DNA of 64,000 nucleotides, from contig NZ_BCUT01000001.1 of NCBI RefSeq assembly GCF_001591365.1, forward strand, positions 1,550,001 to 1,614,000, read 5' to 3'. The number at the start of each line of letters is the position of its first letter. The stretch's first letter is position 1. The position numbers and the translations under genes are program-made. The stretch comes from Variovorax paradoxus NBRC 15149. GTDB lineage: Bacteria > Pseudomonadota > Gammaproteobacteria > Burkholderiales > Burkholderiaceae_C. A model generated the notes under the pieces. That model ran no database searches, was not told the DNA's origin, and saw only the letters and a program-made list of their open reading frames with translations. Shown here piece after piece: positions 17,514 to 25,486 of this stretch.

Positions 17514-19154
17514 ATGCCTCTTATCATCGTCATTTATCAATTGAAAACTCCCTTGGACAAAACCGTGCGCGACGTACCTGTGCCGGCACTGACGCCCGCC
17601 GACTATCTCAGAAAAATTTTGAACGCCCGCGTTTACGACGTGGCGGTCGAATCCGCGCTCGAGAAAGCCAATGCACTCAGCGAGCGGCTCGGCAATACCG
17701 TGCTGCTCAAGCGCGAAGACCAGCAGCCGGTGTTCAGCTTCAAGCTGCGCGGCGCCTACAACAAGATGGCGCACCTCTCGGCGGAGCAGCTCGCGAGTGG
17801 CGTCATCTGCGCATCGGCCGGCAATCACGCGCAGGGCGTGGCGCTGGGCGCGCGCAAGCTGGGCGCGCGCGCGGTGGTGGTCATGCCGGTGACCACGCCG
17901 CGGCTCAAGATCGATGCGGTGCGCGGCTTCGGCGGCGAGGTGGTGCTGCATGGCGACAGCTATTCCGATGCCTACCTGCATGCGCTCGAGCTGCAGGCGC
18001 AGCAGGGCCTGACCTTCGTGCACCCCTTCGACGATCCCGACGTGATCGCGGGCCAGGGCACCATCGCCATGGAAATCCTGCGCCAGCACCAGGGCCGGCT
18101 CGATGCGGTCTTCGTGGCGATCGGCGGCGGCGGGCTCATCTCGGGCGTGGCCAACTACATCAAGGCGGTGCGCCCGGAGATCAAGGTGATCGGCGTTCAG
18201 ATGAACGACTCCGACGCCATGATGCAATCGGTGGCGGCGCGCCAGCGCGTGAGCCTGCCCGACGTGGGACTGTTTTCGGACGGCACTGCCGTCAAGCTGG
18301 TGGGCGAGGAGACCTTCCGCATCGCCAGCAACCTGGTCGACGAATACATCGCGGTCGACACCGATGCGGTCTGCGCGGCCATCAAGGACGTGTTCGTCGA
18401 CACCCGCAGCATCGTGGAGCCGGCGGGCGCGCTGGCAGTGGCCGCCATCAAGCAGTACGTGGCCGGGCATGGCCGCCATGGCGAAACCTATGCGGCCATC
18501 CTGTGCGGCGCCAACATGAACTTCGACCGGCTGCGCTTCGTGGCCGAGCGCGCCGAAGTCGGCGAGGAGCGCGAGGCGCTGTTCGCGGTGACCATTCCCG
18601 AAGAGCGCGGCAGCTTCCGCCGCTTTTGCGAGCTGGTGGGCGAGATGCCGGCCAGCGAGTCGCAGGAAACGGGCTCGGCCGGCGGCGCGCTGCGCAACGT
18701 GACGGAGTTCAACTACCGCATCAGCGACGCGGCCAAGGCGCATGTGTTCGTGGGCCTGACCACCTCGACGCGCGGCGAATCGACGACCATCGCCAAGACC
18801 TTCATTGCGCACGGCTTCGACGCGCTCGATCTCACGCACGACGAGCTCGCCAAGGAGCATCTGCGGCACCTGGTGGGCGGGCGCACGGGTCTCGCGCATG
18901 ACGAGCGGCTGCTGCGCTTCGTGTTTCCGGAGCGCCCGGGCGCGCTGCTCAAGTTCCTGAGCCTGATGCGGCCGAACTGGAACATCAGCCTCTTCCACTA
19001 CCGCAACCAGGGCGCCGACTACGGCCGCATCCTGGTGGGCTTGCAGGTGCCGGCCGGCGACGCGGCGGCCTTCGACGACTTCCTCGAAACGCTGGGCTAT
19101 CCCTACGTCGAGGAAACGGCGAATCCGGCCTACAGGCTGTTCCTGCAGGCCTGA
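17514..19154 (+). CDS. ilvA: Threonine ammonia-lyase (threonine dehydratase), biosynthetic
   Basis: PLP enzyme converting threonine to 2-oxobutyrate, the first step of isoleucine synthesis. The PLP lysine is in FSFKLRGAYNK, phosphate contacts in SAGNHAQGVA, and the glycine loop is VAIGGGGLISG. Two C-terminal ACT-like regulatory domains are visible (starting near LFAVTIPEERGSF and LRFVFPERPGALL), as in the allosteric 500-residue form. The start is uncertain: ATG 17514 gives 546 residues, but it lies only 23 bp from the divergent recombinase start and lacks a clear ribosome site. GTG 17565 is an alternative nearer to usual family starts. Confidence 0.94.
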   Translation: MPLIIVIYQLKTPLDKTVRDVPVPALTPADYLRKILNARVYDVAVESALEKANALSERLGNTVLLKREDQQPVFSFKLRGAYNKMAHLSAEQLASGVICASAGNHAQGVALGARKLGARAVVVMPVTTPRLKIDAVRGFGGEVVLHGDSYSDAYLHALELQAQQGLTFVHPFDDPDVIAGQGTIAMEILRQHQGRLDAVFVAIGGGGLISGVANYIKAVRPEIKVIGVQMNDSDAMMQSVAARQRVSLPDVGLFSDGTAVKLVGEETFRIASNLVDEYIAVDTDAVCAAIKDVFVDTRSIVEPAGALAVAAIKQYVAGHGRHGETYAAILCGANMNFDRLRFVAERAEVGEEREALFAVTIPEERGSFRRFCELVGEMPASESQETGSAGGALRNVTEFNYRISDAAKAHVFVGLTTSTRGESTTIAKTFIAHGFDALDLTHDELAKEHLRHLVGGRTGLAHDERLLRFVFPERPGALLKFLSLMRPNWNISLFHYRNQGADYGRILVGLQVPAGDAAAFDDFLETLGYPYVEETANPAYRLFLQA

Positions 19155-19169
19155 AAGGCCGTCCGGCTT

Positions 19170-19814
19170 TTATTGCTGCGCAGGCTGCGCGGGCGGCTGC
19201 TGCGCAGAATCCGACGGCGGCGCTTGCGATGCCTGTGACGGTGCAGCTCCGCCGGCAGGCGGCGCGACCACGGGAGGCACCGTGGCCGGGAAAAGCCCGC
19301 TCGGCCTGGCCGCCGGCGTTGGCGAGGCCGGCAAACCCGGCGGGACCGAACTGCCAATGCTGATCGGCGCGCGCACCGGCAGTTGCAGCGTGAAAGCTGC
19401 CGGCCCCTGTGCACTGGTGCCGAGCGTTGCCGCGCGCACCCCGACCGACTGCAGCACATAGTTGTCGCCCACGCGCGAACCGACGCGGAACGGACGCGGC
19501 GGCTTGCCGTCGATGGAGATCAGGGCGGCGCCTTGGTTGAACGGATCCGCCACCACGCCCGACAGCGCAAAGCGGCTGGCCGCCTCGGGTGCGGCGGGCG
19601 CCGCCTCGGCGCCCGAAACCACGCCGAGCAGCCGCGCGACCGCATCAGCGTCGGCCGAGACCGCCGCCCTGGGCATGGTGGCCGCCGCGGCCACGGGCTC
19701 GGGCGGCGCCGCGAGCCGCAGCCCCCAGAACACCGCCGCTGCCGCGGCCAGCGCCCACAGGCCCGTGGTTGCAACGGGGGCATGCCAGTGCGCGGCGGAA
19801 TAGGGACTTGTCAT
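19170..19814 (-). CDS. gspC: Type II secretion system protein C
   Basis: Inner-membrane clamp protein linking the inner-membrane platform to the GspD secretin. The 214-residue protein has one N-terminal membrane helix (about residues 16-35) and a homology region reading FALSGVVADPFNQGAALISIDGKPP, the HR domain that binds the secretin. A proline/alanine-rich tail replaces a PDZ domain, as in short GspC forms. It is divergent from gspG with 49 bp between, so both can share a control region. Identification rests on the HR motif and on position beside the gsp genes. Confidence 0.85.
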   Translation of the reverse strand: MTSPYSAAHWHAPVATTGLWALAAAAAVFWGLRLAAPPEPVAAAATMPRAAVSADADAVARLLGVVSGAEAAPAAPEAASRFALSGVVADPFNQGAALISIDGKPPRPFRVGSRVGDNYVLQSVGVRAATLGTSAQGPAAFTLQLPVRAPISIGSSVPPGLPASPTPAARPSGLFPATVPPVVAPPAGGAAPSQASQAPPSDSAQQPPAQPAQQ

Positions 19815-19863
19815 GGCCGCGGATTATCATGCAGCGCGCCTTCCGAACCATGTCATCCAAGCT

Positions 19864-20304
19864 ATGAAAAAAATCCTACGCGACGCCACCCGCGCTGCCC
19901 AGCGCGGCTTCACGCTGATCGAGCTGATGGTGGTGCTGGTCATCATCGGCGTGCTGGCCGCGCTGATCGTGCCGAACGTGATCGAGCGCGCCGACGACGC
20001 CCGCGTGACCGCCGCCAGGACCGACATCAACAACCTGATGCAGGCGCTCAAGCTCTACCGCCTGGACAACCAGCGCTACCCAACGGCCGAGCAGGGCCTG
20101 CAGTCGCTGCTGGTGCGACCGACCGCCGGGCCGGCCGCGCCCAACTGGAAGCCCTACGTCGAGAAGCTGCCGAACGATCCGTGGGGCCATCCGTACCAAT
20201 ACATGAATCCGGGTATCAAGGGCGAAATCGACGTGCTCTCGCTCGGCGCCGATGGCCAGGCCGGCGGCGAGGGCAAGAATGCCGACATCGGCAGCTGGCA
20301 GTAG
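19864..20304 (+). CDS. gspG: Type II secretion major pseudopilin
   Basis: Main subunit of the periplasmic pseudopilus. A short basic leader ends in the prepilin peptidase site RG-FTLIELMVV, and the C-terminal part has the GspG pattern NDPWGHPYQYMNPG and calcium-loop region near GEIDVLSLGADGQ. The start at 19864 gives a 16-residue leader and a 146-residue protein, normal for GspG. An in-frame ATG at 19813 would overlap gspC and adds an improbable leader. First gene of the gspGHIJKLMNDEF run. Confidence 0.95.
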   Translation: MKKILRDATRAAQRGFTLIELMVVLVIIGVLAALIVPNVIERADDARVTAARTDINNLMQALKLYRLDNQRYPTAEQGLQSLLVRPTAGPAAPNWKPYVEKLPNDPWGHPYQYMNPGIKGEIDVLSLGADGQAGGEGKNADIGSWQ

Positions 20305-20743
20305 GCGCACGGGCGGCTTCACGCTGCTCGAGCTGATCGTGGTGATCGCGATCATCGCGATCGCAACGGCCGGCGTGAGCTTCGCGCTGCGCGACACCAA
20401 CGCGGCCCGGCTCGACCGCGAGGCCGACCGGCTGGCCGCGCTGCTCGAATCGGCCCGTGCCCAATCGCGCGCGAGCGGCGTTGCGGTGCGGTGGCGCCTC
20501 GTGGAGGGCGGCAGCTTCGTGTTCGACGGCCTGCCGCCCGATGCCTTGCCCAGCGGCTGGGCCGCGAGCGGCATCAGCGCCACGGCTTCGCTGGCCGGCG
20601 GCGCGCCGGTGGCGGCGGTGCAACTGGGCCCCGACCCGATCATTGCCGCGCAGCAGATCGTGCTGTATTCCGAAGGCCCGCCCGCGCGCTCGCTGCGCAT
20701 TGCCACCGACGGCCTCAGGCCCTTCACCGTGAGCACGCCGTGA
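20279..20743 (+). CDS. gspH: Type II secretion minor pseudopilin H
   Basis: Minor pseudopilin with prepilin cleavage site TGG-FTLLELIVVI and a hydrophobic helix. The start at 20279 gives a 13-residue leader, is preceded by GAGGG, and overlaps gspG by 26 bp. Length is 154 residues. The C-terminal ARSLRIATDGLRPF resembles the GspH end. Translation is likely coupled to gspG. Confidence 0.88.
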   Translation: MPTSAAGSRRTGGFTLLELIVVIAIIAIATAGVSFALRDTNAARLDREADRLAALLESARAQSRASGVAVRWRLVEGGSFVFDGLPPDALPSGWAASGISATASLAGGAPVAAVQLGPDPIIAAQQIVLYSEGPPARSLRIATDGLRPFTVSTP

Positions 20744-21114
20744 CATCCAGGCGCAATTCGGCATGCGGCGGATTCACGCTGATCGAGGTGCTGATTGCGC
20801 TCGGCATCGTCGCGCTGGCGCTCGCGGCGGGCTCGCAGGCCACGATGTCGCTCACGCGCAATGCGCAGCGCCAGTCCGACCTGCTGCTGGCCGACCTGTG
20901 CGCGGAAAACGAGCTTGCCAAGGCGCGGCTCGCCAGGCAGATGCCCGCGGTGGGCGATTCGGGCTCGATCTGCGTGCAGGCCGGCGTCTCGTTCAACGTG
21001 ACCACCTCCATCATCGCCACGCTCAACCCCAATTTCCGGCGCGTCGACGTGCAGGTGCGCGACGAGGCCAACGCGCCGGTGCTGCGGATCTCGACCGTGG
21101 TGGGCCGCTTCTGA
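20740..21114 (+). CDS. gspI: Type II secretion minor pseudopilin I
   Basis: Starts at GTG 20740, overlapping the gspH stop (GTGA). The leader MTSRRNSACGG precedes the cleavage site and FTLIEVLIALGIVALA. The rest includes AENELAKARL and SFNVTTSIIATLNPNFRRVDVQV, matching the GspI pattern. Length is 124 residues. No ATG is available that keeps the leader, so the GTG start is well supported. Confidence 0.9.
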   Translation: MTSRRNSACGGFTLIEVLIALGIVALALAAGSQATMSLTRNAQRQSDLLLADLCAENELAKARLARQMPAVGDSGSICVQAGVSFNVTTSIIATLNPNFRRVDVQVRDEANAPVLRISTVVGRF

Positions 21115-21797
21115 TGCGCCGCTTCGCAAGCCAGGGAGCCCGCGGCGGCTTCACGCTGATCGAGCTGCTGGTGGCCATTTCGGTGATGGCGCTGCTCGCG
21201 CTCGTGAGCTGGCGCGGGCTGGACAGCATGTCGCGCGCCACCACGCTGAACCAGCAGCGCGCCGACGCGGTGCTGGCGCTGCAGACCACGCTCTCGCAAT
21301 GGGGCGCCGACCTCGACGCCGTGACCCCGATCGCGCAGACCCGCCCGATCGACTGGGACGGCCGCGTGCTGCGGCTCACGCGCCGCGGCAGCGATGCGGG
21401 CGCCCCCGCCATGCTGGTGGTGGCGTGGACGCTGCGCACCGGTGCCGACGGCACCCGCTGGCGGCGCTGGCAGTCGCCGCCCTTCACCACGCGCGGCGAA
21501 TGGCAGCAGGCGTGGAACCTGGCCTCCTCGTGGGCGCAGGAAGGCGGCGGCGGCGACGTCGCGCTGATGCCGGCCACGAGCTGGCAGCTCTACTACTTCC
21601 GCGAGAACGCCTGGACGCCCGCGGGCGAGCTGCCGGCCAGCGCGCCCAATCCGGCGAACCCGGCCAATCCCATCGGCGCCCTCGTGAACATGCCGGACGG
21701 CGTTCGGCTGGTGCTGACCCTGTCCCCGGGCGAGGGGCTCGCGGGCATGCTCACGCGCGACTGGGTCAAGCCCACGGTGGGGGCGCCGCGCTCATGA
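21114..21797 (+). CDS. gspJ: Type II secretion minor pseudopilin J
   Basis: The ATG at 21114 overlaps the gspI stop by one base (TGATG). The prepilin site is RGG-FTLIELLVAISVMALLA, followed by SWRGLDSMSRA and a long periplasmic domain, 227 residues in total as expected for GspJ. It caps the pseudopilus tip with GspI and GspK. Confidence 0.92.
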   Translation: MRRFASQGARGGFTLIELLVAISVMALLALVSWRGLDSMSRATTLNQQRADAVLALQTTLSQWGADLDAVTPIAQTRPIDWDGRVLRLTRRGSDAGAPAMLVVAWTLRTGADGTRWRRWQSPPFTTRGEWQQAWNLASSWAQEGGGGDVALMPATSWQLYYFRENAWTPAGELPASAPNPANPANPIGALVNMPDGVRLVLTLSPGEGLAGMLTRDWVKPTVGAPRS

Positions 21798-22795
21798 CCG
21801 CATCCACGGTTTGCAGAACAACCGGGCAACGCCAGCGCGGCGCCGCGCTGCTCGCGGCCATGCTGACCGTGATGCTGGTCGCCACCTTCTCCGCCGCGGC
21901 GCTGTGGCAGCAATGGCGCGCGTCCGAAGTCGAGGCGGCCGAGCGCGGACGCGTGCAGGCGGCGTGGGTGCTGATCGGCGCGCTCGACTGGTCGCGCCTG
22001 ATCCTGCGCGAGGACGCCCTCACCGGCGGGCCCGACCACCTGGCCGAGCCCTGGGCCGTGCCTCTCGCGGAGGCCCGGCTCACGAGCTTTCTGTCGGCCG
22101 AGAGGAACGTGGCCAGCGACAACCTCGAAGGACTGCCCGATGCCTTCCTGTCGGGCCGCATCGTCGATGCGCAATCCAAGCTCAACGTGCTGTCGCTGGT
22201 CGACGGCAACAAGCCGGTGCCCGCCAGCATCGCCACCTTCACCAAGCTGTTCAACATCCTGGGCCTGCCGGCCTCGGAGCTCAGCGCGATGACGTCCTCG
22301 CTCGCGCGCGCGCTGGCCACCGGCACCGATGCCGCCGGCGGCGGCGATGCCGGCGCGGCGCCGCTGATGCCGCAGGAGGTTTCGCAGCTGGTGTGGCTCG
22401 GCCTTTCGCCTTCGACCGCGGCCGCGCTCGAGCCCTACGTGACGGTCCTCCCGATACGCACGCCGCTCAACATCAATACCGCGAGCGCCGAAGCCATCAG
22501 CGCCAGCCTGCCGTCGCTGAGCATCAGCGACGCGCGCCAGTTGGTGGAAAAGCGCACGCGCTCGTACTTCAAGCAGATTGCCGACGCCAACGCCGCGCTG
22601 CCGAACGGCGGCACGCAGTTCAACGCCGGGCAGCACAGCGTGGGCACCCAGTTCTTCGAGGTCTACGGCCGGCTGCGGCTCGACCGTACCTGGGTCGAGG
22701 AACGCTCGCTGCTGCAGCGCGACGGCGTCACGGTGAAGACGATCTGGCGCAACCGCGGCGCCGGCCTTGCCACGGCCACTCCGGCTAAACCCTGA
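21794..22795 (+). CDS. gspK: Type II secretion protein K (atypical minor pseudopilin)
   Basis: ATG overlaps the gspJ stop (ATGA). A basic leader RQRGAALLAAMLTVMLV marks the pseudopilin cleavage site. The large inserted domain contains DAQSKLNVLSL and the helix-hairpin motif PLNINTASAEAISASLPSLS, characteristic of GspK. 333 residues, normal length. A 136-bp gap follows before gspL, the largest within the run and a possible site for an internal promoter. Confidence 0.92.
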   Translation: MTASTVCRTTGQRQRGAALLAAMLTVMLVATFSAAALWQQWRASEVEAAERGRVQAAWVLIGALDWSRLILREDALTGGPDHLAEPWAVPLAEARLTSFLSAERNVASDNLEGLPDAFLSGRIVDAQSKLNVLSLVDGNKPVPASIATFTKLFNILGLPASELSAMTSSLARALATGTDAAGGGDAGAAPLMPQEVSQLVWLGLSPSTAAALEPYVTVLPIRTPLNINTASAEAISASLPSLSISDARQLVEKRTRSYFKQIADANAALPNGGTQFNAGQHSVGTQFFEVYGRLRLDRTWVEERSLLQRDGVTVKTIWRNRGAGLATATPAKP

Positions 22796-22931
22796 GTGCG
22801 GCTGATTTTCTTCATTTCTGTTGCATCAATACATCGTCCAGAGCCCGTCGCATCTACGTCAAACGCTACAAATAGAGTAGCAATGGCACCATCGGTGCAC
22901 CCCTACAATCACCCGCCCTCCTGAAAACGAA

Positions 22932-24143
22932 ATGACCCCGCTGCTGCTCATCGCTCCCCTCCCCCCGGCCGACGCCGCGGGCGAGTACGACTGGGCCCAG
23001 GCTGGCGACGACGGCATCGCCCTGCGCAACCATGGCCGCGCGCTGCTCGCGCTGCTGCCGGCCAGCGCGGAAGTCACGCTCGGCATTCCGGCCGCGGCGC
23101 TGTCCTGGCACCGCGTCACGCTGCCCAAGGGCAGCACGAGCAGCGCGTCGAAGCTGCGCGCCGTGCTCGACGGCCTGCTCGAAGAGCATCTGCTCGACGA
23201 TCCCGAGGCCCTGCACTTCGCACTCGAACCCGCGGCCAAGGCCGGCGCGCCGGTCTGGGTGGCGGCCTGCAACCGCATCTGGCTGCGCACGCTGGTGCAG
23301 GGGCTGGAGTCGGCCGGGCGGCGCGTGGTGCGCATCGTTCCCGAATTCGCGCCGCAGCCCGCGGACGGCCCGCCGCTGCTGCAGGTCACCGGCGAAGCCG
23401 AGGCGCCGCAGCTCACGGTGTGCGATGCCGACGGCGTGGTCTCGCTGCCGCTCGCGGGTGCCGGGCTGGCGCTGGCCGCCGGCCTGCCGCTGGACACCGC
23501 CGTGATCAGCGCCGAGCCCGCCGTCGCGCAAGCCGCCGAGCACCTGCTCGAGCGCCGCGTGCCCATCGTGCAGGCGCCGCAGCGCTGGCTGCAGGCGGCG
23601 CGCTCGCCCTGGGAGCTCGCGCAGTTCGACCTCGCCGTGACGGGCCGTGCCCGCGCCGGCAAGAAATTTGCGTCGGTGGTGCAGACGCTGCGCTATGCGC
23701 CCGAGTGGCGCGCCGCGCGCTGGGGCATCGTCGCCCTGCTGCTGACCCAACTGATCGGCCTCAATGCCTGGGCTTGGAAGGAGCGCAATGCACTCGAGGC
23801 CAAGCGCCAGGCCGTGAAGACCATGCTGACCCAGACCTTCCCCTCCGTGAAACTCGTGGTCGACGCGCCGCTGCAGATGGCGCGCGAGGTCGCGGCGCTG
23901 CAGCAGGCCGTGGGCGATGTCGCGGGCAGCGACCTCGAACCGATGATCGGCGCGCTCGCTCCCCATCTTCCGCCGGGCAGGACGCCCAGCGCCATCGACT
24001 ACAGCGCCGGCCAGCTGCGCCTGCGCGGCCTGGGCCTGCAGCCTTCGGAGCTCACGCGGCTCTCGGGCGCGATGGGCCCGCGCGGCTACAGCGTGCGCGC
24101 CGAAGGCGACCTGCTGCTGGTGCAGGCCGAGGCTGCGCGATGA
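22932..24143 (+). CDS. gspL: Type II secretion protein L
   Basis: Bitopic inner-membrane protein that docks the GspE ATPase. The N-terminal half is a cytoplasmic actin-like fold (VLDGLLEEHLLDDPEALHFA region), one membrane helix lies near residues 270-290 (GIVALLLTQLIGLNAWAW), and a small periplasmic ferredoxin-like domain ends the protein. 403 residues. Identification is supported by this layout and by gspM directly after it. Confidence 0.9.
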   Translation: MTPLLLIAPLPPADAAGEYDWAQAGDDGIALRNHGRALLALLPASAEVTLGIPAAALSWHRVTLPKGSTSSASKLRAVLDGLLEEHLLDDPEALHFALEPAAKAGAPVWVAACNRIWLRTLVQGLESAGRRVVRIVPEFAPQPADGPPLLQVTGEAEAPQLTVCDADGVVSLPLAGAGLALAAGLPLDTAVISAEPAVAQAAEHLLERRVPIVQAPQRWLQAARSPWELAQFDLAVTGRARAGKKFASVVQTLRYAPEWRAARWGIVALLLTQLIGLNAWAWKERNALEAKRQAVKTMLTQTFPSVKLVVDAPLQMAREVAALQQAVGDVAGSDLEPMIGALAPHLPPGRTPSAIDYSAGQLRLRGLGLQPSELTRLSGAMGPRGYSVRAEGDLLLVQAEAAR

Positions 24144-24673
24144 ACCTCGGCGAACAGCTCCGGGCCCGCTGGGCCGCGCTCGAACTGCGCGAGCGGCGCA
24201 TGGTCGCCATCGCGGCCGCGCTCGTGGTGCTCGCGCTGCTTTGGTGGGTTGCGCTCGCACCCGCGCTGCGCACGCTGGCCGCGGCGCCGGCCGACCATGC
24301 GCAGCTCGATGCGCAGCTGCAGCAGATGGCCCTCCTGCAGAACCGCGCCAAGGCGCTGCAGGCGCAGCCCCGGCTGAACCGCGACGATGCGCTGCGCGCC
24401 CTCGAAACCTCGGTGCGCGAGAGCCTGGGCACCAATGCCCAGCTCATGACGGCCAGCGGCGATGGCGCCGCCACCATCACCATGCGCGCCACGCCGGCCG
24501 ACGCCGTGGCCCAGTGGCTGGCGCAGGCGCGCGGCAATGCCCACGCGGTGCCGCGCGAGGCCCACCTGACCCGTGCGGCCGCCGCGCCGCCGGCCGCCGG
24601 CAGCAAGGACCCGCAGCCCGCGAAGGTGCGCTGGGAGGGCACGCTCGTGATGGCGCTGCCCGCAGCCCGTTGA
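24140..24673 (+). CDS. gspM: Type II secretion protein M
   Basis: ATG overlaps the gspL stop (ATGA). A short cytoplasmic tail, one membrane helix (MVAIAAALVVLALLWWVAL) and a periplasmic domain with a coiled-coil-like DAQLQQMALLQNRAKAL stretch fit GspM, which pairs with GspL. 177 residues, usual size. Confidence 0.9.
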   Translation: MNLGEQLRARWAALELRERRMVAIAAALVVLALLWWVALAPALRTLAAAPADHAQLDAQLQQMALLQNRAKALQAQPRLNRDDALRALETSVRESLGTNAQLMTASGDGAATITMRATPADAVAQWLAQARGNAHAVPREAHLTRAAAAPPAAGSKDPQPAKVRWEGTLVMALPAAR

Positions 24674-24683
24674 GCCTGGCCGC

Positions 24684-25484
24684 ATGGTGACGCGCTCCTC
24701 CCTTGCCGAATCCGCGCCGCGCCGCGGCTGGCGCTGGGCCCTGCTCGGCATCGTGCTGGGGGCGCTGCTGGCGCTGGTGCTGTTCGCGCCCGCGCGCTGG
24801 CTGGCCACGGCGCTCTCGAACTGGAGCCAGGGCCGGCTGCTGCTCGTCAACCCGCGCGGCACGGTCTGGAACGGCACCGCGGCCGTGGTGCTTGCCAGCG
24901 GCGCCGGCGGCGCCGAGGCGGTGTCGCTGCCCGGCGCGCTCAACTGGCGCATGCGCCCGGCCTGGAGCGGCATGTTCGCCGTGCTCGACCTGCCCTGCTG
25001 CGCGGCGCGGCCGCTCCAGCTCAAGGCCAGCCCGCGCACGGACGGCATGCAGCTGCAGTGGGGCGACGGCAGTTCGCGCTGGCCCGCCACTTTGCTGACC
25101 GGTCTGGGCGCGCCCTGGAACACGCTCAGGCTCGAGGGCACGCTCGACCTCTCCACCCGGGGCCTCTCGATGCAGTGGGACGGCCCCGTGCTGCGCATCG
25201 CGGGCCAGGCCACGCTCGACGCCACCGACGTGTCGTCCAGCCTCTCGACGCTCAAGCCGATGGGCAGCTACCGCCTCACGCTCGAAGGCGGCAGCCGCCC
25301 GAGCCTGCTGCTGAGCACGCGCGAAGGCAGCCTGCAGCTGAACGGCAGCGGCAGCTGGAACGGCACCGCCTTTCGCTTCAATGGCGAAGCCAGTGCCGCG
25401 GCCGGCCGCGAAGACGCGCTTTCCAATTTGTTGAACATCATCGGGCGGCGCGACAACGCGCGTTCGATCATCACCCTGGGTTGA
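24684..25484 (+). CDS. gspN: Type II secretion protein N
   Basis: 266-residue protein with an N-terminal membrane anchor (WALLGIVLGALLALVLF) and an otherwise periplasmic body rich in short beta repeats. GspN is an accessory component present in only some type II systems and common in Burkholderiales. It starts 10 bp after gspM and its stop is followed within 2 bp by the gspD start. Confidence 0.88.
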   Translation: MVTRSSLAESAPRRGWRWALLGIVLGALLALVLFAPARWLATALSNWSQGRLLLVNPRGTVWNGTAAVVLASGAGGAEAVSLPGALNWRMRPAWSGMFAVLDLPCCAARPLQLKASPRTDGMQLQWGDGSSRWPATLLTGLGAPWNTLRLEGTLDLSTRGLSMQWDGPVLRIAGQATLDATDVSSSLSTLKPMGSYRLTLEGGSRPSLLLSTREGSLQLNGSGSWNGTAFRFNGEASAAAGREDALSNLLNIIGRRDNARSIITLG

Positions 25485-25486
25485 TC

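Noticed and set aside
19813..19863. Earlier start for gspG at 19813
   Set aside because: Would give a 33-residue leader and overlap gspC. ATG 19864 gives a normal prepilin leader.
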